From Bryobacterales bacterium (lineage in GTDB: Bacteria > Acidobacteriota > Terriglobia > Bryobacterales > Bryobacteraceae): a stretch of DNA of 64,000 nucleotides. This document shows, in pieces, positions 33,335 to 42,307 of the stretch. The first letter of the stretch is position 1; every line of letters starts with the position of its first letter. Location of the stretch: contig JADKID010000038.1 in NCBI GenBank assembly GCA_016721425.1, positions 310,001 to 374,000 on the forward strand. The letters are read 5' to 3'. The position numbers and the translations under genes were made by a program. A model generated the notes under the pieces. The model saw only the letters and a program-made list of their open reading frames with translations. It was not told the DNA's origin and ran no database searches.

Positions 33335-33706
33335 CTAGATAATTCCCGCCAGCTTCTCTTTGATCTGTTCCGCGGTGAATGGCTTGCGAACGTAGCCGGC
33401 AGCCCCAAGCGAGACCGCCTCCATCACCTTGTTGCTGCTGCCCTCTGTGGTTACCATGATCACGGGAACCCCTTTGGTCGACTCCTGCGACTTGAGCGCA
33501 GCCAGCAGTTGCAGCCCGTCCATGTTCGGCATGTTGATATCGGACAGTATGAGACCAACGGTAACGGTCTTCAGCTTCTCCAGCGCATCCTGGCCGTCCC
33601 CGGCCTCAACCACCTTTCCGATCGGCACGTCGGCCTGGATCAGAACCCTTTGCAGGATCTTTCGGATTGCCGCCGAATCATCGACGATCATGACGTCCAG
33701 TGACAT
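33335..33706 (-). CDS. CheY-like single-domain response regulator
   Basis: A 123-residue stand-alone receiver. Acidic pair VDDS near residue 9, phospho-acceptor Asp in LSDINMPNMDG (about 56), switch Thr in MVTTEG and Lys in VRKPF are all present, so it should be phosphorylated normally. No output domain. It is first in the CheY-CheX-CheW-like set, 36 bases upstream of cheX. The kinase must be encoded elsewhere. Confidence 0.93.
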   Translation of the reverse strand: MSLDVMIVDDSAAIRKILQRVLIQADVPIGKVVEAGDGQDALEKLKTVTVGLILSDINMPNMDGLQLLAALKSQESTKGVPVIMVTTEGSSNKVMEAVSLGAAGYVRKPFTAEQIKEKLAGII

Positions 33707-33821
33707 TTGGACTCTCCCTCCCGTTGCTCAATTGCGCTCATCGGCGAGAGGAATTAGACTATGAGGGAAAAGGGGTGGCTTGTTCGCCGGGAGGTCTCGA
33801 AACTTTGCTCCGTGCGCGACT

Positions 33822-34885
33822 CTACCCCAATTGCGCCAGCACCGCCGCCGTCACCTCGGCCGTCCCGGCCGCTCCACCCAGGTCGGCGGGCAACGCTTTC
33901 CCGGCCGCCAGCACGGCCCGTACGGCGTCCTCCATCTGGGCCGCCACTGAGCCCTGCTCCAGATGCTCCATCATCATGGAGGCCGCCAGGATCGTCGCCA
34001 GTGGGTTCGCCAGCCCCTTGCCGGCGATGTCCGGCGCCGAACCGTGTACGGGCTCAAACAGCGATGGCGCGTTGCGGCGCGGATCGAGATTCGCGCTCGG
34101 CGCCAGGCCGATACTGCCGGTGATGATCGCCGACAGGTCGCTGAGAATATCGCCAAACAGGTTGGAGCCCACCACCACATCAAAGGTGGAGGGCGGCGGA
34201 CAAAGTTCATCGCTGCGGCGTCCACCAGTAGCGAACCCGTCAGGATGTCGGGATAATCGGCCGCCACCTCGCGGAAAACACGATCCCACAACACCATGCT
34301 GTAGCCCTGCGCGTTGGACTTCGTGATCGAGGTGACGTGCCGCGCGCGATTGCGCCGCCGCGCCAGCTCAAACGCGAATCGGATAATGCGTTCGCACCCG
34401 AACCGTGTGAAGACGGACGTCTGCACGGCCACCTCTTCCGGCATGTGGTGATATTGGAAGCCGCCAATGTTGGCGTACTCACCCTCGGTGTTTTCACGCA
34501 CCACCACCATGTCGATCTCGCCCGCCTTGTAGCCGCGCAGCGGCGATTCCACGCCCTCATACAGCACCGCCGGCCGCACGTTGGCAAAGAGATCGAAGGC
34601 GCGCCGGATGGGCAGCAGCATCCCGTTCAGCGTGATGTGGTCAGGAATGTCGGGATGGCCCACTGCGCCCAGCAGGATGGCATCGTGGCGGCGCAGACGT
34701 TCCAGCGCATCCACCGGCATCATCACGCCGTGGCGGAAGTAGTAATCAGAACCCCAGTCGAACGCTTCAAAGTGCAGCTGTACCCCGTGTAGCGAGGCAG
34801 ACTTCTCCAGGATCTTCCTGGCGGCCGGGATGACTTCCTGGCCGATGCCGTCACCGGGCAGGAGCGCGATAGAGAGCTTCGTCAT
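33822..34885 (-). pseudogene. Tartrate/isopropylmalate dehydrogenase homologue, frameshifted
   Basis: A beta-decarboxylating dehydrogenase related to TtuC and LeuB. The first part (from 34885) has PGDGIGQEVIP, FDWGSDYYFRHG, GAVGHPDIPDH, the Arg-rich LLPIRRAFD, VVRENTEGEY and TKSNAQGYSM. At about 34184-34187 the frame is lost. The conserved continuation FDVVVGSNLFGDILSDL, then APSANLDPRR and FEPVHGSAPDIAGKG, is in the next frame down to the stop at 33822. A one-base loss explains everything: the corrected protein is 354 residues with no gap, through RRPPPFDVVV. It could be an inactivating mutation or a sequence error. The upstream frame alone would lack the Asp metal ligands. Its start lies 23 bases from the divergent SDR gene. 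Confidence 0.85.
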
Positions 34886-34908
34886 AGCACCATGCTAGCC
34901 TGTGGATC

Positions 34909-35694
34909 ATGGCACAGGCGAACCCATTCTCACTCTCCGGCAAGACGGCGCTCGTGGCGGGCGCCAGCCGCGGCATCGGCCAGGCGATCGCGGAGGGTCT
35001 GGCGCGGGCCGGCGCCCGCACCATTCTCGCGTCGCGCACGGTTTCTGCGCTCGAAAAGATCGCGGTGGAACTGCGCGCCGAGGGCCACGTCGCGGAGGTG
35101 CTGGAGCTCGATATCGCCTCCCGCGCTTCGCGCCAGCGCGCCGTCTCCGCGCTGCCCGACATCGACATCCTGATCAATGTGGCCGGCACCAACGTCCGCA
35201 AGCGCTTCGAGGACTACACGCCGGAAGAGTACGACCGGCTGGTCAACACCAATCTCACCGGCATCTTCGAGCTCACGCAGGCCGTCGGCAAGCGCATGAT
35301 TGAGCGCGGCGCCGGCGGCAAGGTGGTCATGATTGGCAGCCTGACGTCCATCCTCGGTCTCCCCTACGTCAGCGTGTACACCGTGACGAAATCGGCGCTG
35401 GCCGGCCTGAGCCGCCAACTGGGCGCCGAATGGGGCCGCCACGGCATTCAGGTCAACTGCATCGCGCCGGGCTTCATCCTCACCGATCTCAACAAAGACA
35501 TGTGGGCCAAGCAGGAAATGAAGGAGTGGATGAAGGGCGTGCAACCCAATCCGCGCCTCGGCGCCCCGCAGGATATCGCACCCCTCGCCGTCTTCCTCTC
35601 GAGCCCCGGATCGGACTACATCACCGGCCAAGTCATCGCTGTCGATGGCGGAGTCTCCACGTCCATCGTCTGGCCTTTCGAGCCAGCGTCGTAA
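34909..35694 (+). CDS. SDR family oxidoreductase, gluconate 5-dehydrogenase-like
   Basis: A 261-residue classical short-chain dehydrogenase. NAD(P) motif AGASRGIGQAIA (Ala replaces the usual Thr), NVAG loop, catalytic Ser in GSLTSI, and Tyr/Lys in YTVTK. The C-terminal GAPQDIAPLAVFL and DYITGQVIAVDGG are standard. The GSLTSILG segment and overall pattern resemble gluconate 5-dehydrogenases, but the substrate is uncertain. It diverges from the dehydrogenase remnant with only 23 bases between start codons, so the two promoters must overlap coding sequence. It ends exactly beside the convergent DUF167 gene. Confidence 0.92.
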   Translation: MAQANPFSLSGKTALVAGASRGIGQAIAEGLARAGARTILASRTVSALEKIAVELRAEGHVAEVLELDIASRASRQRAVSALPDIDILINVAGTNVRKRFEDYTPEEYDRLVNTNLTGIFELTQAVGKRMIERGAGGKVVMIGSLTSILGLPYVSVYTVTKSALAGLSRQLGAEWGRHGIQVNCIAPGFILTDLNKDMWAKQEMKEWMKGVQPNPRLGAPQDIAPLAVFLSSPGSDYITGQVIAVDGGVSTSIVWPFEPAS

Positions 35695-35964
35695 TCAGCG
35701 CGTCAACCGGACTTGCTTGTGCGGGTTCGTCTGCCCGGCGACGATCTCCACTTGCCCACGGCGCAGGCCGAACTCTTCGGCCAGGAAGCGGATCAGCTCG
35801 TCGTTCGCTTTGCCCTTTTCCGGTACCGCGGCGAGTTTCACTTTGAACGCGCCGTCGCCCATCTCGCCGGCCCACTGCGTCCGCTGGCTCTTCGGAATCA
35901 CGCGGATGGAGAGCGCGAGCTTGCCCTCGGTCTGCAGGCGCGCGCGGAGTGCTTCGAGATCCAT
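35695..35964 (-). CDS. DUF167 (YggU) family protein
   Basis: An 89-residue conserved protein of unknown function. Family pattern: LSIRVIPKSQRTQW, FKVKLAAVPEKGKANDELI and the late VEIVAGQTNPHKQVRL. The EKGKAN motif is the diagnostic part. It begins 2 bases after the stop of the receiver-fusion gene, so it is probably the last gene of the 42190-35695 minus-strand run. Confidence 0.93.
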   Translation of the reverse strand: MDLEALRARLQTEGKLALSIRVIPKSQRTQWAGEMGDGAFKVKLAAVPEKGKANDELIRFLAEEFGLRRGQVEIVAGQTNPHKQVRLTR

Positions 35965-35966
35965 GG

Positions 35967-37589
35967 CTAGCGCAGCGGCACCGACATCATCTCACCCGCC
36001 CTCAGCCGCCAACCCGCCGCGGGCGGCGCCAGCGCGGGCAGAGGCGAATAGTCCGGCCCTAACAGAAAGATTCTGCCAAATGCGCCCACCGAGCAGGTGC
36101 CGTTCTTCGGCGTCGGTTGCCGGGAGACGTCCCGCAACGAGAGACACTGCGCGCCGAGCTCCGTCAGGTCGGCAAGCTTGGTCCCCGGCGGAAGTTCGAT
36201 CGCGGTCCGCGCCCAGCCGTTGCGCTCGATGTGGCTTTTCGCTAGCCCGTTGGCCGAGCCATACCAGCGCTGTGCCGCCCGGCTCCGCACGAGTATCTGC
36301 ACGGCAGCCGCCTTCGATTCCGTCTGGAACTCCACCACCAGGTAGTTGCGCGGATCGCTGATCTTCTCGCCGTCAAACGTGCCGGCCGGCCGCAACTTGC
36401 CTTCCCGCTCCAACTCCTCGGCCGCGATGCGATATGTGTACGGAGATCTGTCCATCACCATCTCCCGTGAGCCGCCGCTGAGCTCCGCCAGCACGGGCGC
36501 AAGCTGGTATCGGATCGGCGAGCCGGAGAGCGGCGCGGGCGCCACCATGTTGTTGTCAGTGATCGGCATCAGAACCGGATGGCTGCCCTCGCGCGTGCCG
36601 GTATAGGGGATGTCCACGTGGTCTTTGGTCTGGATCAGCGTCTGCACAGGCGTGCCCGCGGTGTTCAGCCAAACGCGGTAGATGTACTCGATGTCCGTGG
36701 TCCGGCCCCAGCGCGCCATCAGGTCGCGCGTGGACGTCCCGCCGTCTTCGTTGGAGAAGATCACGGTGTATTCCAGGAAGGCGCCCGCGGCGTCCTTGCC
36801 ACGTGTGCAGTAGGCCAGTAGCGGGACATCAGTGAACTGGCCCAACGTGTTTGCACGCGCCAGCACAATGGGCGCGTGGGCGATAAAATCGTCGGTCGAT
36901 TCGCGGAACTTGGCGTCCACCGCGCGCAGGCCGGCGCCGGCGGCGGAGTACGTCGCGTGGCGCTCTAACTTGAGGGTGTGAGGCCCGGCGTCTAGCGCGC
37001 CCAGGAACACGCTGTAGGTCCGCGCGCCGTTAAACACCATGAGATTCTGTTGCGTTTTTCCGTCCACCGAGAGTGTGGCCAGCGATGCCTCGCGGCCCGG
37101 CTTAGACCAATCGGCGTTCGGCGCGTCCAGAACGAGGTCGGCGACGATCTCAGCCCGCTGGCGCACTTGGAAAGCGAACTCGCGGGTCTGGGCGCTCAGA
37201 GTGGTGACAAAACACGTCAAAAAGAGCAAAAAAGTGGCAGTTAGACGCTCCAAAGTGCGCAAAAGACGCTCCGTTCTGACAGGCTTCGAAAGTGTGGCCG
37301 CCACGGCTCCGGATTCACGCAAAGCCGCGAGTTCGTGGGCGCAGCCGGAGAGGACGACGACTGGCAGGCCTGAATCCAGCGCACCGAGCTCGGTGATCAG
37401 GCCCAAGCCATCCTCGGCGCGAGGCAGGCCGAGATCCATCAGGACGCAGCCGACGCCACCGGCCCGGACACTGGCCAGCGCGTCGGGCGCGTTGGCGGCA
37501 TCGAGCACGGTATGCCCAGCGCGCTCGAGGATCAAGCGGCGCAGGACGCGCTGATCGGGGTTGTCTTCCACTAACAGAACAGTTGCCAT
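35967..37589 (-). CDS. Receiver domain fused in frame to an exported domain of unknown function
   Basis: A 540-residue open frame. Residues 1-115 form a response-regulator receiver (LLVEDNPDQ, acceptor Asp in LMDLGLP, Ser in VVLSG, Lys in LSKPV). Immediately after come RTLERLTATFLLFLTCFVTTLSAQ, which looks like a complete Sec signal peptide, and then about 400 residues of beta-rich exported-type sequence I do not recognise. No stop codon separates the parts. Either this is a cytoplasmic receiver on a membrane anchor with a periplasmic domain, or a second protein starts internally. A TTG in LLRTLERL has GGAG 6 bases upstream and would give a textbook signal peptide. I start the receiver at the ATG of MATVLLV (37589); the longer frame to 37697 overlaps the previous gene. 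Confidence 0.75.
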   Translation of the reverse strand: MATVLLVEDNPDQRVLRRLILERAGHTVLDAANAPDALASVRAGGVGCVLMDLGLPRAEDGLGLITELGALDSGLPVVVLSGCAHELAALRESGAVAATLSKPVRTERLLRTLERLTATFLLFLTCFVTTLSAQTREFAFQVRQRAEIVADLVLDAPNADWSKPGREASLATLSVDGKTQQNLMVFNGARTYSVFLGALDAGPHTLKLERHATYSAAGAGLRAVDAKFRESTDDFIAHAPIVLARANTLGQFTDVPLLAYCTRGKDAAGAFLEYTVIFSNEDGGTSTRDLMARWGRTTDIEYIYRVWLNTAGTPVQTLIQTKDHVDIPYTGTREGSHPVLMPITDNNMVAPAPLSGSPIRYQLAPVLAELSGGSREMVMDRSPYTYRIAAEELEREGKLRPAGTFDGEKISDPRNYLVVEFQTESKAAAVQILVRSRAAQRWYGSANGLAKSHIERNGWARTAIELPPGTKLADLTELGAQCLSLRDVSRQPTPKNGTCSVGAFGRIFLLGPDYSPLPALAPPAAGWRLRAGEMMSVPLR

Positions 37590-37596
37590 CCGCGGA

Positions 37597-38073
37597 TCAG
37601 TTCTCAAAGTCGATCCGCGCAATGACAAGCTGCGGCAGAGTCTGATTCCAGCCGCTGGGGATGGAGTCAAAGGGCAGGCGGAACGGGCGGGTTTCACCGG
37701 GCGCCAGAGCGGCGGCGGTGCGCTTGACGATGGCCACGCGCTCGCGCAGGATCAGTTGCCCGTAGGGGTCGTAGAAAACGCAGTTGATCTCCACGAGTTT
37801 CAAGGGGCGGTTTCCGCGGTTGGTGATCTTGCCATCGATCTCCACCACGGTGGCCTTCATGTAGTTCTCGTGGGCTTTCATCTCCACATCGGAAAGTCCG
37901 AGTTTGCTGACGTAGGCGCGTGCTTCCGGCGTGAGCGTCACCTGCTGGCTGGAGGACGGCACGGCGCGCAGGAACAGAAACCAGAAACCGGCGCCGGCGA
38001 TAAGGATCACCGCCGCCAGGATGACGAAGAGCGTTGAATTGAATGAGCGCTTCTCTTGCGATTTAATGGCCAC
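37597..38073 (-). CDS. Membrane-anchored protein of unknown function
   Basis: A 158-residue protein with one N-terminal transmembrane helix (TLFVILAAVILIAGAGFWFLFL) and a periplasmic domain of about 115 residues. The domain has the pattern of FxLYD-like beta-sandwich domains: VVEIDGKITNRGNRPLKLVEI, CVFYDPYGQ and ALAPGETRPFRLPFD. Function is unknown. It starts with GTG and overlaps the tldE stop by 11 bases, so it is co-translated with tldE. It sits 7 bases before the receiver-fusion gene. Confidence 0.8.
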   Translation of the reverse strand: MAIKSQEKRSFNSTLFVILAAVILIAGAGFWFLFLRAVPSSSQQVTLTPEARAYVSKLGLSDVEMKAHENYMKATVVEIDGKITNRGNRPLKLVEINCVFYDPYGQLILRERVAIVKRTAAALAPGETRPFRLPFDSIPSGWNQTLPQLVIARIDFEN

Positions 38074-39418
38074 TGACCGTCATCTCCCCGATCAGAAGCG
38101 TCGGGCAGGCAACCGAACCACGGAACTCGAGGTCGTTACCCACGGCTTCGATCTGTTCGAGCATTCGGCGAAGATTCCCGGAGATGGTGATCTCATGGAC
38201 CGGCCACGTCAGTTGGCCATTTTCAATCCACAAACCTGCCGCACCCCGTGAATAGTCGCCGTTGACTATATTGACACCGGAGCCGAGCAGTTCGGTCACG
38301 TAGAGGCCATTTTTTACCGAAGAAATTATCTGCTCGGGCGTCTGTTCACCCGGTTGGAGGTAGAGAGTGCCGTGTCCGGTGCCGGCATTGCCCGTCACAC
38401 CCCGCGAGGCGTTGCCCGTGGTCTTCATGCCGAGCTTGCGAGCCGTATAAGAATTCAGCAGGTAGTTGCGCAGATACCCGTCTTCGACCACCGGGGTGCA
38501 GCGGGAGGGCACGCCCTCGTCGTCGAAGGGCGAGGTGCCGAAGAGGCCCGGCATGGTGGCATCGTCGAGAATGGTGATGCCCGGAGCGGCGATGCGCTCG
38601 CCGAGCAGACCGGCCAGGAACGACGCCTTCTGCCAAACGGCCTCGCCGGTGACGGCCGAAAAGACGTGACCCACCATCGAGCGCGCCACGATGGGATCGA
38701 GGATCACCGGCACCTTCTGCGTGGCGGCCTTGCGCGCGCCCAGGCGCCGCAGCAGGCGCTCGGCGGCCTTCTTGCCGATGTACTCCGGCGCCTCCAGCTT
38801 GTCGTGGGAGCGGGCCGTGGAGTACCAGTAGTCGCGCTGGAGCCCGTCGCCGCTGGCTGCCACCGGCACCACGCTCAGCGAGCAGGACGATGACCGGTAG
38901 CTACCCAGAAAACCGAGGGAGTTGGCGAAGGCGCGCCAACCGGTGTTGGAGCCGAAACCGGCGCCCTCGCTGTTGGTGATGCGCGGATCGGCGGCGAGCG
39001 CGGCGGCCTCGCAGGCGCGTGCCTGCTCGATCTTGTAGGCGGCCTCAAGATTCTCGACGGAGCTGGAGTAGAGCAGCAGGTCGCCTGGCAGCGATCCGAG
39101 CTCGGCCTCATCGGGCAGGCCCGCGAACGGATCCTCGGTGGAGATCTGCGCCAGCCCGGCGGCCGAGGCCACCATGCGCGCCAGTCCCTCTTCGGAGAGA
39201 TCCGACGTATAGGCCGAGCCGACGCGCTGGCCGAACAAAAGGCGCACCCCGGCGGCCCGCGATCCGGCCTCCTTCAGAGTTTCCACCTCGCCCAGCCGCA
39301 CATTCACTTCGAACTCGTCTCCCTCGGCCAGGGTGGCCTCCGAGGCGGTAGCGCCCCGCGCCTGGGCCAGCGCGACGATGCGAGCCGCGATCTCTTCCTG
39401 CGGATTCCGCGGCGTCAT
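38063..39418 (-). CDS. tldE: TldE/PmbA family protein
   Basis: A 451-residue subunit of the TldD/TldE heterodimeric metalloprotease, which unfolds and cleaves small peptides such as microcin precursors and the antitoxin CcdA. It matches the family throughout (EAGSRAAGVRLLFGQRVGSAYTSD near residue 60, GILYL-type C-terminal strands) and lacks the HExxxH motif, as expected for the TldE subunit. The start overlaps the tldD stop by 4 bases (ATGA), supporting a matched pair. Confidence 0.93.
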   Translation of the reverse strand: MTPRNPQEEIAARIVALAQARGATASEATLAEGDEFEVNVRLGEVETLKEAGSRAAGVRLLFGQRVGSAYTSDLSEEGLARMVASAAGLAQISTEDPFAGLPDEAELGSLPGDLLLYSSSVENLEAAYKIEQARACEAAALAADPRITNSEGAGFGSNTGWRAFANSLGFLGSYRSSSCSLSVVPVAASGDGLQRDYWYSTARSHDKLEAPEYIGKKAAERLLRRLGARKAATQKVPVILDPIVARSMVGHVFSAVTGEAVWQKASFLAGLLGERIAAPGITILDDATMPGLFGTSPFDDEGVPSRCTPVVEDGYLRNYLLNSYTARKLGMKTTGNASRGVTGNAGTGHGTLYLQPGEQTPEQIISSVKNGLYVTELLGSGVNIVNGDYSRGAAGLWIENGQLTWPVHEITISGNLRRMLEQIEAVGNDLEFRGSVACPTLLIGEMTVSGH

Positions 39419-40845
39419 GCGTTGCCTCCCACCGTGATTTTGTCGATTTTCACCGTGGGGATGCCCACGCCCACCGGCACGCTCTGGCCTTCCTTGCCGC
39501 AGATGCCGACGCCCTCATCGAGCCGCAAATCGTTGCCCACCATGGAGATGAACTTCATCGCCTCCGGACCGTTGCCGATCAGCGTGGCGCCACGCACCGG
39601 GCGGGTGAGCTTGCCGTTTTCGATCAGATAGCTTTCCGTGGCTGAAAAGACGAAGTTGCCGCTGGTGATGTCCACCTGGCCGCCGCCAAAAGTGGTGCAG
39701 TAGAGGCCGTTGGGCACGCTGCGCACGATCTCATCGGGATCGCTCTCGCCGGCCATCATGTAGGTGTTGGTCATGCGTGGCATGGGGATGTTCTGGTAGT
39801 CTTCGCGGCGCCCATTGCCGGTGGTGGCCGAGCCCAGCAGGCGGCTGGAGAGCTTGTCCTGGAGATAACCGCGCAGCACGCCGTTCTCGATGAGAACATT
39901 CTGCTGTGTGGGCGTGCCCTCGTCATCCACGTTGAGCGAGCCGCGGCGGCTGGCCATGGCGCCGTCGTCGATAACGGTGCAGAGTGGGCTGGCCACCAGT
40001 TGGCCGATACGGCCGGAGAAGGCGGAGACGTTCTTGCGGTTGAAATCGGCCTCCAGGCCGTGGCCCACCGCCTCGTGCAGCAGGATGCCGGGCCAGCCGG
40101 GGCCGAGCACGACGGTCATCTCGCCGGCGGGGGCTGGCTCGGCGTCCAGTTGGACCAGCGCCTGGCGCACAGCCTCCGCGGCGAATTTCTCGGGCAGGTT
40201 CTGCGAGGTGAAGTGATCCAGCCCCACGCGGCCGCCGCCTCCCTGGTAGCCGTGCTCCACACGGCCATCGGCTGCGCGGGCCAGCGCCGTCACGTTGAGG
40301 CGCGCCATGGGTTGGCGGTCCCACACCAGGCGGCCGTCGGAGGTGGCGATGAGGATCTGCTTGATGGAGTCGGCAAACGACGCCATCACTTGAAAGACTT
40401 TGGAATCGGCGGCGCGCGCTGCCGTGTCGGCGCGGGTGATCAGCGCCACGCGCTCGGCCAGCGAGCAATCGGCGGCGGGCACGGGCACCGGGTAGAGATC
40501 CAGGCGGCCGGATTCGTCCAGGCCGGACTTGAGCACGGTGGACGGTCCGGCGGCAATGCAGGCCGCCGTGCGGGCGGCCTTCAGCACGCGCTCCGGGCTG
40601 AGGTCGCCGGAGTACGCGTAGCCGGTGCGCTCGCCGGAGAGGACGCGGATGCCGACGCCGAGGGTAACCCCTTGGGTAGCGCTCTTGACGATGGATTCAT
40701 CCAGGCTGAGCGACGTGGATTCCACGTACTCGAAGTAGAGGTCGGCGTAATCTCCGCCGCGGGAGAGCGCCTCGGCCAGATAGCGTTCCAGGTCGCGTGG
40801 CGTCAGGCCGAACTTGCGGGCGTACAACGAATCAGAAAAGCCCAT
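39415..40845 (-). CDS. tldD: Metalloprotease TldD
   Basis: Catalytic subunit of the TldD/TldE protease; 476 residues. The zinc motif HEAVGHGLE is present near residue 250, followed by the conserved DFNRKN and DDEGTPTQQN segments. The N-terminal LYFEYVESTSLSLDE is typical. It is translated just before tldE. The Gfo/Idh/MocA gene upstream ends 4 bases away. Confidence 0.95.
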   Translation of the reverse strand: MGFSDSLYARKFGLTPRDLERYLAEALSRGGDYADLYFEYVESTSLSLDESIVKSATQGVTLGVGIRVLSGERTGYAYSGDLSPERVLKAARTAACIAAGPSTVLKSGLDESGRLDLYPVPVPAADCSLAERVALITRADTAARAADSKVFQVMASFADSIKQILIATSDGRLVWDRQPMARLNVTALARAADGRVEHGYQGGGGRVGLDHFTSQNLPEKFAAEAVRQALVQLDAEPAPAGEMTVVLGPGWPGILLHEAVGHGLEADFNRKNVSAFSGRIGQLVASPLCTVIDDGAMASRRGSLNVDDEGTPTQQNVLIENGVLRGYLQDKLSSRLLGSATTGNGRREDYQNIPMPRMTNTYMMAGESDPDEIVRSVPNGLYCTTFGGGQVDITSGNFVFSATESYLIENGKLTRPVRGATLIGNGPEAMKFISMVGNDLRLDEGVGICGKEGQSVPVGVGIPTVKIDKITVGGNA

Positions 40846-40849
40846 CCCT

Positions 40850-42190
40850 TCAGGGTAGCGGAGTGAGCGGGATCAGGTCCCAGGGTTTTCGCTGAGTTCG
40901 GGCCAGCAACTTTGATGCCTCGGGCTGATTGTCGAAATCCTCGCGGACGGAGTCCCACTTCAATTTCAGCCCGGTCTTGTAGCTGATATTGCCGAGGTGG
41001 GGAATGATGGTGGAACGGTGCCCGGCCTCGATATCGGCCGCCGGGCGCTTGCGCGAGCGGACGCATTCGATAAACGAACGGGCGTGGAGGCCGGTGGCAT
41101 CGGCGGTATTCATCTGGCGGCGTTCCATGCGGAATTCAGCTTCGCCCGAGGCTGAGGGCGGCCAGCCGCTGGCGGCCATTTCCGGCAGGACCTCGTAGCC
41201 CACGCGGTCTGCCAGCAGGGTGCCGTTGGTGCCGTAGAAGGCCATTCCGTTGGGCCGGTCGAGCGGCCCGCGCGCATTGTAGTAGCGCATCCCGGGCGTG
41301 CGGATGCCCATGCCGAGCCCGTTGACGTTGATGCCTTCGTAGATCATGACGAAGCCCGGATACTCATAGGTGACGGTGAGCACGTCGGGCATCTCGCCAG
41401 CGTCTGCCAAGGCAAAGCGGCCGCCCGTGGCGACAGCGGTGCGTGGCGCGTCCACGCCCATGATCTGATGCACCGTGTCGAGGCGGTGGGTTCCGTAGTC
41501 GGTGATATAGCCGCCGGAGTAATCCCAGAACCAGCGATAGGTGGAGAGAAAACGTTTGCGGTTATAGGGCACCAGCGGCGCCGGGCCGCAGTACATATCC
41601 CAGTTCAATCCGGCCGGTGCTGGCTCGTCGAGGCTGCGGCCGATGCCGCGCGGGATCATGTTGATGTAGTTCCAGACGCGGACAAAGTGCACCTTGCCGA
41701 GCTTGCCGCTCTGGACGATCTCCGCCGCCTCGGCGAAGTGGGGCGAGGAGCGATGCTGCATGCCGGCCTGCGCGATGCGATTGTAGCGCCGGGCGGCCTG
41801 GACCATGGCGCGGCCTTCGCGGATGCTGTGGGAGAGTGGCTTTTCGGTATAGACGTCCTTGCCGGAGGCGCAGGTGAGGACGGTGGCAGCGGCGTGCCAG
41901 TGATCCGGCGTGGCGACGAGCACGGCGTCGATATCCTTGCGGTCCAGCAGACGGCGGAAGTCGCCGTAGGCCTCGCAGGCGCCGCCGGCCCATTCGCGGG
42001 CGGAGTTGGCGTTGGTCTCGTAGACGTCGGCGACGCCGACAAATTCCACGCCGGGGGCCTCCTTCATGAGGCGCGCGACGTAGCGTCCGCGGCCTCCACA
42101 GCCGATGAGGCCCATGCGGACACGATCATTGGCGCCCATCACGTTTGCGGCAGACAGGGCGGCGATACCCAACGCTTCACGGCGTAGCAT
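40850..42190 (-). CDS. Gfo/Idh/MocA family oxidoreductase, exported type
   Basis: A 446-residue NAD(P)-dependent oxidoreductase. Rossmann motif MGLIGCGGRGRYVA, VATPDHWHA, and EKPLSH with its catalytic Lys are visible; the C-terminal half has the family beta-sheet domain with DYGTHRLD. The leader MLRREALGIAALSAANVMGA carries an Arg pair before a hydrophobic stretch, a weak Tat-like signal that is common for this family in Planctomycetes and Acidobacteria. I choose the ATG at 42190; an upstream GTG at 42205 is possible. The substrate is probably a sugar or cyclitol. It begins the minus-strand run that continues with tldD and tldE. Confidence 0.92.
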   Translation of the reverse strand: MLRREALGIAALSAANVMGANDRVRMGLIGCGGRGRYVARLMKEAPGVEFVGVADVYETNANSAREWAGGACEAYGDFRRLLDRKDIDAVLVATPDHWHAAATVLTCASGKDVYTEKPLSHSIREGRAMVQAARRYNRIAQAGMQHRSSPHFAEAAEIVQSGKLGKVHFVRVWNYINMIPRGIGRSLDEPAPAGLNWDMYCGPAPLVPYNRKRFLSTYRWFWDYSGGYITDYGTHRLDTVHQIMGVDAPRTAVATGGRFALADAGEMPDVLTVTYEYPGFVMIYEGINVNGLGMGIRTPGMRYYNARGPLDRPNGMAFYGTNGTLLADRVGYEVLPEMAASGWPPSASGEAEFRMERRQMNTADATGLHARSFIECVRSRKRPAADIEAGHRSTIIPHLGNISYKTGLKLKWDSVREDFDNQPEASKLLARTQRKPWDLIPLTPLP

Positions 42191-42258
42191 GTGTCTACTA
42201 TGCACGATTCAGAACTGGGCGTCGAGCGGTGGCGTGGGGTGGTGGAGATGCGGGTTTC

Positions 42259-42289
42259 AGAGGGACCGCGCCATGGGGGCGGTCCCTCT
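42259..42289 (-). terminator. Hairpin terminator after the kor operon
   Basis: A perfect 11-base-pair stem, AGAGGGACCGC with GCGGTCCCTCT, and a 9-base loop, starting 18 bases after the korC stop. No T run follows, so it may stabilise the 3' end or act with Rho. The rest of the 117-base spacer shows nothing else. Confidence 0.6.
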
Positions 42290-42307
42290 CTTGATGTGCC
42301 TGGAAAC

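Noticed and set aside
34170..34200. Programmed -1 frameshift in the dehydrogenase gene
   Set aside because: The local bases do not form an X-XXY-YYZ slippery heptamer, and this enzyme family has no known recoding; an indel is simpler.
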